The notes below the pieces were generated by a model, which saw nothing but the letters and a program-made list of their open reading frames with translations, made no database searches and had not been told where the DNA came from. DNA of 64,000 bases from Palaemon carinicauda (taxonomy: Eukaryota > Arthropoda > Malacostraca > Decapoda > Palaemonidae): contig NC_090744.1 of assembly GCF_036898095.1 (NCBI RefSeq), positions 7,101,718-7,165,717 of the forward strand. The letters are read 5' to 3'. The translations under genes were made by a program, and so were the position numbers. Shown here in pieces: positions 37,700 through 48,168 of the stretch. How positions within the stretch are numbered: the stretch's first letter is position 1; each line of letters opens with the position of its first letter.

Positions 37700-38479
37700 C
37701 ATAGCATGTCAATATAATAAAATTGCTTCAAACTTCAAGATACTATATAACAAACAATACAGAAAATTTCTATAAACTCTACAATGAGGAAACATTTTGA
37801 AATTATTAATGAGACAGCTGAGGAGCAGAGACATTTTATTGGGGAAGGCCCAAGAGATTACCATAGTTCCCCATACATTTCATAAAACTCGCAATTCATT
37901 TCACGAAAACGGGAAAGAACTTTTGAAAACTGGTTGCTAATGGCCAGTTAATCTTTAAATGGGAAAAACAGGGACACGAATATTGTGCAAATGGTTATAT
38001 TTAGAATTTATTATAATCACTAGATTCGATGTCATTGATGGTTATTTGACATAGATTGATGTTATTGTTCTGTTATTAACACGACTAACTGACGAGCTGT
38101 AATTTCATCTATTTTAGAAATTGATTGTTATTATAACATTCTCCATTCACTATAGATCTGTTGTTGATCATATGAAGAAGAAGAAGAAGAAGAAGAACAA
38201 CAACAACAACAACAACAAATGTAGCCATGTTTACTCCACTACAAGTAAAAGACCTCAAATTGTCTTTATTCATATCTTGGGTTTTAATGTCTTCTCTGTG
38301 ACAACTTGTCTTTGCAAAAACCCAAAGGAAAAAATTCGCTTTAACTCGAAAGTCATCTGCTTGAGGCAAACGTTGTTTACCTCTTTCAAGATTTGGTTTT
38401 TGAAGTTAAACTCGGATCTTGGCCCTTCCCCTTGTCGCTTCAGAGCTCAATTCACGTTTCTGCTAAGTTTCTACTGATG

Positions 38480-38484
<5 letters not shown>
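37700..38484. other. Unassigned, with small (GAA)n and (CAA)n tracts
   Basis: (AAG)n at 38174-38196 and (CAA)n at 38198-38217. No gene supported. Confidence 0.5.
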
Positions 38485-38532
<48 letters not shown>

Positions 38533-38567
38533 GCACACTGTAATGGATTGCTTAATATATTTAAATA

Positions 38568-38632
<65 letters not shown>

Positions 38633-38646
38633 TCATATATACACGC

Positions 38647-38736
<90 letters not shown>
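38485..38736. repeat. (GA)n and (TA)n microsatellites
   Basis: (GA)n at 38485-38530, then TA tracts broken by CATATATACACGCAGATAT. Confidence 0.95.
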
Positions 38737-38740
<4 letters not shown>

Positions 38741-38897
38741 TGTATGTATATACCCTATACAATAAAAACAAGTTTCTGTCTATATACATATATGTATATA
38801 CATATAATATATATATATATGTATATATATTATATGTATATACATATATGTATATAGACAGAAACTTGTTTTTATTGTATAGGGTATATACATACAG

Positions 38898-38900
<3 letters not shown>
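38737..38900. repeat. 164-nt palindrome next to the DIRS left end
   Basis: ATACTGTATGTATATACCC at 38737 is matched by its reverse complement ending at 38900. The 82-nt arms include the non-simple segment ACAAGTTTCTGTCTATATAC. I find one mismatch pair (38816/38821) and no real loop. TA tracts extend the symmetry on both sides. Confidence 0.95.
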
Positions 38901-38936
<36 letters not shown>

Positions 38937-38937
<1 letters not shown>

Positions 38938-39323
38938 ACGGATTTTGAGCGAAGCGAAAAATCTATTTTTGGGTGAGAGGGCCATGTCGTCCTGATGGAA
39001 GTTCCTATTGGGTAGCTTCCTAGGGTATATTACAACTATGGCGATATTTCCAGAGAATTTACCTTAAGGTACCAGAATTCGAACTTCTGGAGCGAATATC
39101 CCTCGTGAAAGGGATATCGCGACATATCAGAGGACATATTGTTGACACGCCACATGGCAATCTGCACCCCGAACAGAGATTACGTATCGCAGGGGTCAAT
39201 TGGCAAGAAACGAAATCGGGAAAGAAAAAGGGGGAGCCGCTCCCAAGGCTCCCTATCTCCCGTTTCGTAAGCGTGCCTGGCGCCAATCTTGGCGCCATCT
39301 GTATTCCTTGTAGCGTACACGAT
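38937..39323. repeat. Left inverted terminal repeat of the DIRS element
   Basis: Begins ACGGATTTTGAGCGAAGCG (outer extension to about 38980), then GCCATGTCGTCCTGATGG. From 38981 to about 39313 it is the reverse complement of 47405-47734. Confidence 0.92.
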
Positions 39324-39385
39324 GTGCTACAGATACTGTATGTAGGGAGGGGTCCTACAGCCCTTTCTTAGAAATGGAAGGGCGG

Positions 39386-39487
39386 GTCCATCAGGACGAC
39401 ATGGCCATCTCACCCAAAAATAGATTTTTCGCTTCGCTCAAAATCCGTTTTTTGGGCTCAAGCCATGACGTCCTGATGGAAGTATAC
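39386..39487. other. Internal complementary region of the DIRS element
   Basis: CCATCAGGACGACATGGCC through CGCTTCGCTCAAAATCCGT (39389-39450) is the reverse complement of the left end 38938-38999. It is followed directly by TTTTGGGCTCAAGCCATG and GTCCTGATGGAAG (39451-39481), the reverse complement of the right end. So the two element ends are joined here tail to tail, as in a circle junction. Confidence 0.9.
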
Positions 39488-40504
<1,017 letters not shown>

Positions 40505-41600
40505 TTAAACAGTAGGGTTAACGACGCGACCCATTGCTACCACAGATCTCTTTAGTTCCTCTACTTGCTTCGCATAGTGGCGAAAGAACACTCTGGAAGA
40601 CTTCCAGCCAGTGTATAAACGGAGATGTTCAAAATCCATACAATTAAAGAAATTTAAGGATGAGGCAACTTTCCTCGGATCGTGACCTGCGGGTGTACTG
40701 TCAGGATCCGCTCTGCGAATAAAATATGTGATTTTTGCTCTGAGTTGATTCAGAGATAAATTTGAGCCTGATGTTTCTCCCCTGAATAGTTGACCACCCT
40801 TGAAGTCTGAAGTTCTATGAAGATAGACCTTTAGGCATTCTACTGGACATAGAGATGCATCTTCTTTCAGAGGGCAGATTCTCCAGGGACCCCACCTGTT
40901 GGTGGGTAACTCATTCTTGGCGAGAAACGTAGGATCCGGAAACAGGTTCAGTTCTCCCCCATCCAGGAACTGAACACGACCTGCCTCTCTCGAGAGGGCT
41001 ACAATCTCACTAACCCTGGCCCCGGACGCGAGTGCAAATAGGAAAATAACTTTTTGTGTCAAATCCTTTAACGCACACTCTTCATTGCTCAACAGAGAAG
41101 CGAAATGAAGAACTTTGTCTAAAGACCATGAAATGGCCTTTGGAGGTGCTGAAGGTCTGAGCCTAGCGCAGGCTTTCGGAACTTTATTAAAGATCTCGTT
41201 ACCTAGGTCGACCTGGAAGGCATATAGAATGGGTCTTGTCAAAGCAGACTTAGCCTACACGCTGAAATCGTGTTAGCTGCCAATCCTTGACCATGGAGGT
41301 GGATGAAGAAAGGTAAGCAGAAGTCTGTCGAGATCTCCTGCGGATTCTTCGCCTTGACAAAGGCCACCCATTTTCTCCAAGATGACTCATATTGCCTTCT
41401 AGTAGATTTGCACTTATATTCCTCTAGGAAATCTATGCTGGCTTTCGAAATCCCGAAACGCTTTCTCGCCGCTAGGGAGAGAAAATCATGAGCTGCAGGG
41501 TCCGGGTTTTCTGCAATGAAGCGCAGACAGTCGACTTCTGGACTCGCTGGGTCAGAACTGGATCTGGTAACGGTACAAACTTCAGCTGTAGTTCCAATGC
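40505..41600 (-). pseudogene. Tyrosine recombinase of the DIRS element, split by a frameshift
   Basis: Read on the minus strand. The N-terminal core-binding part (41600 to 41239) contains a GISKASIDFLEEYKCKSTRR segment and a QYESSWRKWVAF segment, and is open in a frame that overlaps the RT end. It stops at 41241-41239. The catalytic part continues in another frame from 41242 to 40505, where no ATG is present at the switch. The catalytic set is complete: Arg in GARVSE (residue 76 of the second frame), H187-x-x-R190 in GHDPRK, Trp 213, and Tyr 223 in FRHY. The enzyme would insert the circular DNA by strand exchange. No slippery sequence is visible at the switch, so it is most likely a one-base mutation. 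Confidence 0.88.
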
Positions 41601-43358
41601 CAGGGGGAACCACACGCTGTTCGGCCACTTGTGGGCCACTATTGCCGCTACCCCCTTGAAGGATCTCAGTTTGTTGAGGACCCTCAACAGAAGGTTGTGA
41701 GGAGGGAACAGATAAATCCTGGACCATCTGTTCCAGTCGAGGGACATCGCGTCCACTGCTTCCGCTAAGGGGTCCTCGTACGGGGACACGTACAGGGGCA
41801 ACTTCTTGTTGTCTTTCGTCGCAAAGAGGTCTATCTGCAGTTCTGGGACTTGATTCAGAATGAAGGAGAATGATCCTGCGTCTAAGGACCATTCCGACTC
41901 TATCGGTGTGAACCTGGATAGAGCGTCCGCTGTCACATTGCGGACTCCTTGAAGGTGAACTGCCGACAGGTACCACTTCTTCTTTTCCGCCAATCGGAAG
42001 ATGGCCAACATCACCAGGTTGAGAGGTGGTGACCTCGATCCTTGTCGATTCAAGCATCTCACAACTACCTCGCTGTCCATCACCAACCTTATGTGGATCG
42101 AGTGACGCGGGGAGACTTTCTTTAAGGTAAGGAGCACTGCCAAAGCTTCTAGAAAGTTTATGTGAAAGGTCTTGAATAGATTGGACCAAGTCCCTTGGGC
42201 CTTTTTCCGATGAGAGTGACCTCCCCACCCCTCCTTCGAGGCGTCTGTGTGAATCGTCACCGACAGGGGAGGTGGCTGAAGAAGTACCGACTTCTTTAGA
42301 TGTCTGGCTTGGGACCAAGGCCTGAGAAGAGTAAGTAGCCGAAGCGGAACTGGTCTTCTCAGATCTCTTCGCGCGTTTGATGCATAACTTCTCCAAACTC
42401 CGGTTGCATCCTTTAGCTGTGCTCTTAGCACTGGGTCTGTCACCGAAGCAAACTGGAGAGAGCCTAGTACCCTCTCCCGTTCGCGTCTTGATATCCTTTC
42501 GGAATCTAGAAGTCTCTTGACAGAACCCGCTATCTCCTTCCTTTTCTTCGCCGGGATGGAGAAACGGTGTGACAAAAGGTCCCAGTGGATTCCCAGCCAC
42601 TGGAACTTTTGAGATGGAGAAAGTCGAGACTTTTTTCTGTTGATCTTGAAACCTAGGTACTCTAGGAACTGGATCACTTGACTGGAAGCTTGCAAGCATT
42701 CTGTCTCGGATGCTGCCCACACCAACCAGTCGTCCAGGTAGGCTACTACCTGAATTCCCTTTAGGCGTAATTGTTTGAGAGCTACGCTCGCAAGCTTCGT
42801 AAAAATCCTTGGGGCTATGTTTAACCCGAATGGCATGGCTCTGAAGGCGTATAGTCTTCGTTGTAGCCTGAACCCTAGGTAGGGGGAGAGTCGACGGTTG
42901 ATTGGAATGTGCCAATAGGCGTCTGACAAGTCTATAGAGACGGAATATGCCCTCTTGGACAGTAAGGTCCTTATGTGTTGCAGTGTTAGCATCTTGAATT
43001 TGCAATTCACTATGAACTTGTTGAGTGGCGACAAGTCCAGAATGACTCTGAGCTTTTCCGAGTCTTTCTTGGGAACACAAAACAGCCTCCCTTGGAATTT
43101 GATGGACTTCACCTTTCGGATCACATTTTTCTCCAACAGTTCTTGAACGTACTCCTCCAGAACGGGGGTGGAGTGTTGGAAAAACCGAAGGCACGGGGGT
43201 GGAGTGCTGTACCAGCTCCAGCCCAGTCCATTCTTGAGTAGGCTGTGGGCCCAGGGATCGAAGGTCCACCGACCCCGAAATTTCAGAAGTCTCCCTCCTA
43301 CCGGTATCATCCCACTTGGACTGCCGTCCTGAGGTCTTGCCTCCCTGACCACGACCAC
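41472..43358 (-). CDS. Reverse transcriptase/RNase H of the DIRS element
   Basis: 628 residues, open. RT: first catalytic Asp at 143 (SIDLSDAYWHIP), MPFGLNIAPR at 175-184, YLDD at 207-210. RNase H: D372 (TDASKEGWGG), E404 (LEAL), D428 (MDSE), D478 (ADALSR). After RNase H, residues 490-600 contain QIDLFATKDNKKLP and SLDWNRWSRIYLFPP, in the place where DIRS elements carry a methyltransferase-like domain; whether the methyltransferase motifs are intact is uncertain. The N-terminus overlaps the gag end by about 50 bases in another frame, so the first residues may be a shadow. The frame overlaps the recombinase at its end. It looks functional. Confidence 0.92.
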   Translation of the reverse strand: MVVVREARPQDGSPSGMIPVGGRLLKFRGRWTFDPWAHSLLKNGLGWSWYSTPPPCLRFFQHSTPVLEEYVQELLEKNVIRKVKSIKFQGRLFCVPKKDSEKLRVILDLSPLNKFIVNCKFKMLTLQHIRTLLSKRAYSVSIDLSDAYWHIPINRRLSPYLGFRLQRRLYAFRAMPFGLNIAPRIFTKLASVALKQLRLKGIQVVAYLDDWLVWAASETECLQASSQVIQFLEYLGFKINRKKSRLSPSQKFQWLGIHWDLLSHRFSIPAKKRKEIAGSVKRLLDSERISRRERERVLGSLQFASVTDPVLRAQLKDATGVWRSYASNARRDLRRPVPLRLLTLLRPWSQARHLKKSVLLQPPPLSVTIHTDASKEGWGGHSHRKKAQGTWSNLFKTFHINFLEALAVLLTLKKVSPRHSIHIRLVMDSEVVVRCLNRQGSRSPPLNLVMLAIFRLAEKKKWYLSAVHLQGVRNVTADALSRFTPIESEWSLDAGSFSFILNQVPELQIDLFATKDNKKLPLYVSPYEDPLAEAVDAMSLDWNRWSRIYLFPPHNLLLRVLNKLRSFKGVAAIVAHKWPNSVWFPLALELQLKFVPLPDPVLTQRVQKSTVCASLQKTRTLQLMIFSP

Positions 43359-44914
43359 CCCGGATCCCCGAATCCCCTTCCCCTTGAGGGGCGCCTAGAC
43401 GAGCCTCTGGCTGCTCCTCTAGGCTTTGCTCGAAAGGAAGTAGACTGCCCTTCGAACGATGGGGTGAATACCGTGGACTGTGTCGACATGGCCTGGGGTA
43501 CCCACTGAAAAGTGGTCGGGGTTTGTGCCACGATCTGGGGCACTGGAGGCAATGGCAATTGCAGTTGCTGTTGCTGTCTAAAAGGCTTGGCTGGCCGAGA
43601 CGGTAGCCTAGTCCTCATAGTCTTCCTCTTTGGTTGAGGACCCTCATCCGGGGAAGACTTTCTTTTGATAGCCAGGCCCCACTTCTGGAGAAGGTTTCTA
43701 TTCTCCAAGGCGGCCTTATCAACTACTTCTTTGACCAAATCGGTAGGGAAAAGGTCTTTGCCCCAAATGTTGGAGGAGATTAGTTTCCTTGGCTCGTGCC
43801 TCACCGTAGCCGGGGTGAACACGAACTCCCTACAAGCTCTCCTCGCCTTGACGAAGCCATAAAGGTCCTTCATCACTGTGGCCAGATGAGTCTTGGCCAC
43901 CACCATGAACATTTCATGGACCTTGGGGTCACTTGCCATCGTCTCAAGAGTAGTCTGAAGAGACATTGAGGCAGCCAGTCTTTCTTTTGTCTCGAACTCT
44001 CTCTGCAAGAGAAAGTCAGACAGCTTAGGGAGGTCCTCGCCGAACTGACGTCCGGCGATATCAGCCTCCAACTTCCCAACTGAGAACGTAAGATGGACGT
44101 CCTTCCAGTCTTTGTGGTCCATAGGCAGGGCCAGCGACAAGGGTTTACACTCCTCCAGGGAGGGGCAAGGCTTGCCGGCCTCGACTGCTTTTAGTACATT
44201 TGCAAACCCTTTCTGTAAAAAGGGGAAGGCTCTAGCAGGAGAGGACACAAAGGAAGGGAGCTTCTTGCTCAATGCAGCTACCTTCGAGTTAGAGAAGCCC
44301 TTCTCTTTCAACGAGGATGAAAGCAGAGCTTGAGCCTTAGTATGGTCCATCACTATGACCTCCTTCGGCTCTGTCTCCTCCTTTGAAGCTGGTTCCTTCC
44401 TCAGCCGGACATAACAGTCCGGATATGATGCCTTGTTGGGCCAGAATTCCACCTCCTCTAGGGGAACTGAGCCCAACTTATCCGAGATGACGATCTTTCC
44501 AGTCGTCATCGGCATGTGCTCAGCATACCTCCATGGTTTAGCATCTGAGCACAAGGGAAGGTCTTTCACATTGAGCCTTTTCTGGGGCCCATGTGATTCT
44601 GCAAGGCTCTGCATCTGCAGTTCCATTGCAGCCGCCTTCTCCTGATTCTCCTTCTGCATTTGTTGGATCATTCTAACAATGGAGGAGAGGGCCTGTCCCA
44701 GCTCCACTGGGAGATCGGCCGATGATGAGGGAATAGGCTCCGGGATCTGAACCAGAGTAGCCGACACCTCGTCGACCTCTTCCTCTACAACGTCTGGGGC
44801 TTGAACTTCACCCTGGGCTTCTGCCAGGAGGTCTTCCTCCAGACGCTCGTCCACGTCAGACATCCTGTCATCTAACTGGATGTCTTGCATAGCGACCGCG
44901 ACTTCAGCATCCAC
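43307..44914 (-). CDS. gag: Gag-like protein of the DIRS element, main part
   Basis: 535 residues, open on the minus strand from an ATG at 44914. Acidic N-terminal 80 residues, a coiled-coil-like MIQQMQKENQEKAAAMELQM segment at about 90-110, a central helical region, and a basic Arg/Gly/Pro-rich C-terminus (RGAARGSSRRPSRGRGFGDPG) suited to RNA binding. Position before RT and the basic tail match the first frame of DIRS elements. No zinc knuckle is present. The same frame is open further upstream past a TAA at 44927-44929, so the ATG here may not be the original start. Overlaps the RT frame by about 50 bases. Confidence 0.8.
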   Translation of the reverse strand: MDAEVAVAMQDIQLDDRMSDVDERLEEDLLAEAQGEVQAPDVVEEEVDEVSATLVQIPEPIPSSSADLPVELGQALSSIVRMIQQMQKENQEKAAAMELQMQSLAESHGPQKRLNVKDLPLCSDAKPWRYAEHMPMTTGKIVISDKLGSVPLEEVEFWPNKASYPDCYVRLRKEPASKEETEPKEVIVMDHTKAQALLSSSLKEKGFSNSKVAALSKKLPSFVSSPARAFPFLQKGFANVLKAVEAGKPCPSLEECKPLSLALPMDHKDWKDVHLTFSVGKLEADIAGRQFGEDLPKLSDFLLQREFETKERLAASMSLQTTLETMASDPKVHEMFMVVAKTHLATVMKDLYGFVKARRACREFVFTPATVRHEPRKLISSNIWGKDLFPTDLVKEVVDKAALENRNLLQKWGLAIKRKSSPDEGPQPKRKTMRTRLPSRPAKPFRQQQQLQLPLPPVPQIVAQTPTTFQWVPQAMSTQSTVFTPSFEGQSTSFRAKPRGAARGSSRRPSRGRGFGDPGWSWSGRQDLRTAVQVG

Positions 44915-44926
44915 CTGGATCTGAAC

Positions 44927-45277
44927 TTAGGGGATCTCCTCTTGAGCCTGGGGAATCACTGCATCAGCTGATGCCTTAGGGAAAAGATACGCCCTCATCT
45001 TCTCACTTGGAAGATAAGGTCCAGAGGTGTTCTTCTGGAAGCCCCTTATCCAGGTACGAAGCTTCTCCCTTGCTATATCCCTTGATTCCGCCATCCTAGG
45101 GCAATCAAAGGCCTCAGTAATTAGGTTAGTGCACACAGTACATACCTGAGGGTCCCAATACCGGAGATCAGCCTTGGAGACAGCGCATGCTGCGTGTCTC
45201 CTACCAAACTCATGTCCGCAGAGGCTCTTGCTGCGGACGTTGCAGAAGACACTTTCGCATTTCGGAGGGTCCTTCTG
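44927..45277 (-). pseudogene. Upstream in-frame extension of the DIRS Gag with a Cys/His cluster
   Basis: In frame with the Gag-like frame and separated by TAA at 44927-44929 only. It holds a Cys/His cluster: C-ESVF-C, C-G-H, C, then C-TV-C and a C-PRM segment. This resembles a zinc-binding domain. Just upstream, the minus strand reads TTCTTCTCTTTACAG (near 45276), a good splice acceptor in phase with the Lys-Asp-Pro-Pro-Lys start of the conserved part. The frame is open to 45343 but the first 22 residues look non-coding. Inferred: an exon start or a nonsense-mutated N-terminus. Confidence 0.55.
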
Positions 45278-45343
45278 TAAAGAGAAGAAATTTCCATGAG
45301 TATCAAGTGAACTATGTATCACTGGATATGCATAGTATAGCAT

Positions 45344-47404
45344 AACAATTCAGAAAGGAAAGATACACACTTGTGTTTCCTTCACAACCAATTGCTGCAG
45401 CCTTCCAGATAATAAAATCGAATGGTTAATCTCTTCTAGAATAACCAATGCAAAGTTTCCAGAGGAAACAGGTGGAGCTCACACCTAAGCAATGATTTTA
45501 AAATCCTGGATAATAGACAAGAAAGAACTCACTTTCTTATCTCTAGGGCAACAGCAAAGGGCTGTGCAAGAAAACACAAAAGTGTTAGAACACACAGTGC
45601 TGTACCAAAACCTATACTATAGTTTTCTTCTTACAGTATATGTTATACTGAAGAATACTGGTACAGTATAGGAGGTTATGTCCGGCCGGCACACACCATA
45701 ACCAGCTTTAAAGTATACTACTTAACAGCTATAAGGCGGCAGAACGCTTGTTCAAATGCATTTGCCGGCCGGCAGTAACTGCCGGCCGGCAACAGCCAAT
45801 GTCAGCCGGCAATGACTGCCGGCCGGCAACTACACAAGGTAGTACCCGGCTGCCGGCCACACTCTTGGCGACCGGCAGACAAGGGCTGACATTAGCCGGC
45901 CGGCAAAGGTACACGACCTATGCCAGCCGGCAGCAAAAGAACCAGAGGACTACGACTGCCCAGCTGCCGGCCTCATAGGCCGGCAGCCGGGTCGGGTACA
46001 GCACTAGAAGAATAACAGAATGGATGCCGGGATAAGAGTGTACACTACCTCCAAGCCCGGCAATCCGAAAGAGTGCATATAAGGAAGGGGAGAATCTAAT
46101 TCAGGCTTCCTGACCAATGCCGTCTGGCTCTACAGGCAGGCATGGATGAGGGACCAAGGGAGGTCCGGGCAGCACTCAAAGCAGAAGACCCTTGCCGGCC
46201 GGCCGGCAAGGGACTGAGTCAATTCCACGTCCTAACCTATTCTAGGTCCAGATGTAGAATGACGTACAGTACTGTAATGGCTAGGCCATTACGGAGATAG
46301 AGGGGGAAGGGACAAAAGAGGGTCCTACCAACCTTGCTTTAGAGAAGGATCACCCGCAGCCAAGAAACTCATCTTAGCCTAAGGGAGATCCAAGTAGGGA
46401 GGCCAGCAATACTTGCCAGCTCCCAGAGAACCAAAGCAAGGAAGGTGTTGCTACTCCCAGGGAAAGAATCTTATCCTCCCCCGAGAACAGCAACAAGGAC
46501 TAGTCTGGTAGATCACAAAAGAAGGAATCATCTCGTACAGAAACCTTCGGTAGTGACCTAAGGAGGCTACGCCTCCTATGTCTGTGCCAGGCCAGCGAGG
46601 GAGACTCTACCCCAAGCCAGATAAACACAGACTCAGACTAAAAACTCTGTTGTTCTGTCCCTCTTTGAAACCAGACTTACTGGAACAGGAAGGTACAGTA
46701 ACACCCCAGTATAGTTTTATCGAAAATTAATTCAGATAAACCACTTAGGGATAAGCCCAAGGCTTAAACAGAGGGAAAGGGATTGCATACCTTCTCCGAA
46801 GAAAAGAAAGCTACCGGGGAGTATGAGAAAGCATACTAGGGCTCCATAAGCAACTTAGCCTAGGCACCAAGAGAATCGATTACCTAAATCACCGAAACTC
46901 ACTCGTATACTATCTTGGAAATATTCAACATAATCTTAAATGTATAAAAAACAGCCTAAAGCTTCAATAAAATTTTAATACACTCGGAAAAACCAAAATC
47001 ATGCATGAAGTACTAGGACCAAACGACTAGGCTACATGGCCTAGCGTAGGCCAGAATTGGCGAAAACTTCGCCAAGATAATACTAAAGCACGAAAGGAAA
47101 TCCTATGTAACGCTAAATAGCTAAAATTTATTAAAGCAAAACAACCGGGAATGTCGCTCTGGCTAACTAAACTTATACCTAGCGAGCGACAGCGTCCATG
47201 ACGCCTCCGGTAGGCTACGGCTCTTGTAACCAAGATTAAACCTATTAATCACTTAAAAAATTACCAAGAGCCTACATTTATACATAAAAGACATGGTACT
47301 CAACTTATCAGAGGCCGACGAAGTTGGAGAAGCCATGAAAAGTAGAATAAATCCAAGATTTGCAGGAAACACAGGAAAAAACACCGAGTTGTTAAGCTAC
47401 GCAA
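45344..47404. other. DIRS 5' region without supported genes
   Basis: Non-coding between the right terminal repeat and the Gag frames, apart from the GCCGGC cluster listed separately. GC content is clearly higher than in the surroundings. Confidence 0.65.
45680..46212. repeat. Cluster of GCCGGC and GGCCGGCC palindromes
   Basis: TGCCGGCCGGCA and shorter GCCGGC forms occur more than ten times (for example 45683, 45763, 45780, 45818, 45897, 46195), at irregular spacing. Repeated context 'GCCGGCCGGCAA' and 'CAGCCGGCA'. It does not look like a tandem repeat with fixed period. Confidence 0.85.
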
Positions 47405-47740
47405 AAAGGAATACAGATGGCGCCAAGATTGGCGCCAGGCACGCTTACAAAACGGGAGATAGGGAGCCTTGGGAGCGGCTCCCCCTTTTTCTTTCCCGAT
47501 TTCGTTTCTTGCCAATTGACCCCTGCGATACGTAATCTCTGTTCGGGGTGCAGATTGCCATGTGGCGTGTCAAGAATACGTCCTCTGATATGTCGCGATA
47601 TCCCTTTAACGAGGGATATTCGCTCCAAGAGTATGAATTCTGGTACCTTAAGGTAAATTCTCTGGGAATATTGACGTAGTTGTAATATACCCTAGGAAGC
47701 TACCCAATAGGAACTTCCATCAGGACGACATGGCTTGAGC

Positions 47741-47744
<4 letters not shown>
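47405..47744. repeat. Right inverted terminal repeat of the DIRS element
   Basis: GAATACAGATGGCGCCAAG (47409) to ATGGCTTGAGCCAAAA (47744). Reverse complement of 38981-39313 except for about 15 scattered differences and a distinct outer 10 bases. Confidence 0.92.

Positions 47745-47827
<83 letters not shown>
47745..47827. repeat. (TA)n microsatellite flanking the DIRS right end
   Basis: About 80 bases of TA directly after the element. Confidence 0.97.
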
Positions 47828-47830
<3 letters not shown>

Positions 47831-47989
47831 GCTTAAATTTATATATGGTACATTTGTAATTTACTCCAGCGGTAGACTTTGATATCAAATACAATCTCTC
47901 TACGTAAAAATAAATGTTTCAGACGAATCCGAACTTCATTTCTTTCGTAACCAAGAAGTTTTATAGATGGAGGACTCTCCCCGAGAACA

Positions 47990-48168
47990 ACAAGAACGTA
48001 AGATCACATGAGGAATGATAAAATAGTTAGATGCTGTCAAAACTATTATCATAGACGTAACCTAACTTACGGCACATGATCCTACTTACTTACTGGGCAT
48101 TAAACAATCTGGGTTTTCTAGTCAGGAAAACAGAGTAGGAATAAACAGATGATTTCTAATCAGTCAAC
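47990..48168. repeat. Degenerate edge of the satellite array
   Basis: GTAACCTAACTTACGGCAC and CTACTTACTTACTGGGCAT keep the monomer order in diverged form, as expected of old border monomers. Confidence 0.45.

Noticed and set aside
41600..43269. First 560 residues of the long minus-strand frame that ends at 41239
   Set aside because: They overlap the RT/RNase H frame and show no domain; only the last part is recombinase.
45729..45978. Small coding frames over the GCCGGC cluster
   Set aside because: Both strands give frames because of the palindromes; no motif or start context.
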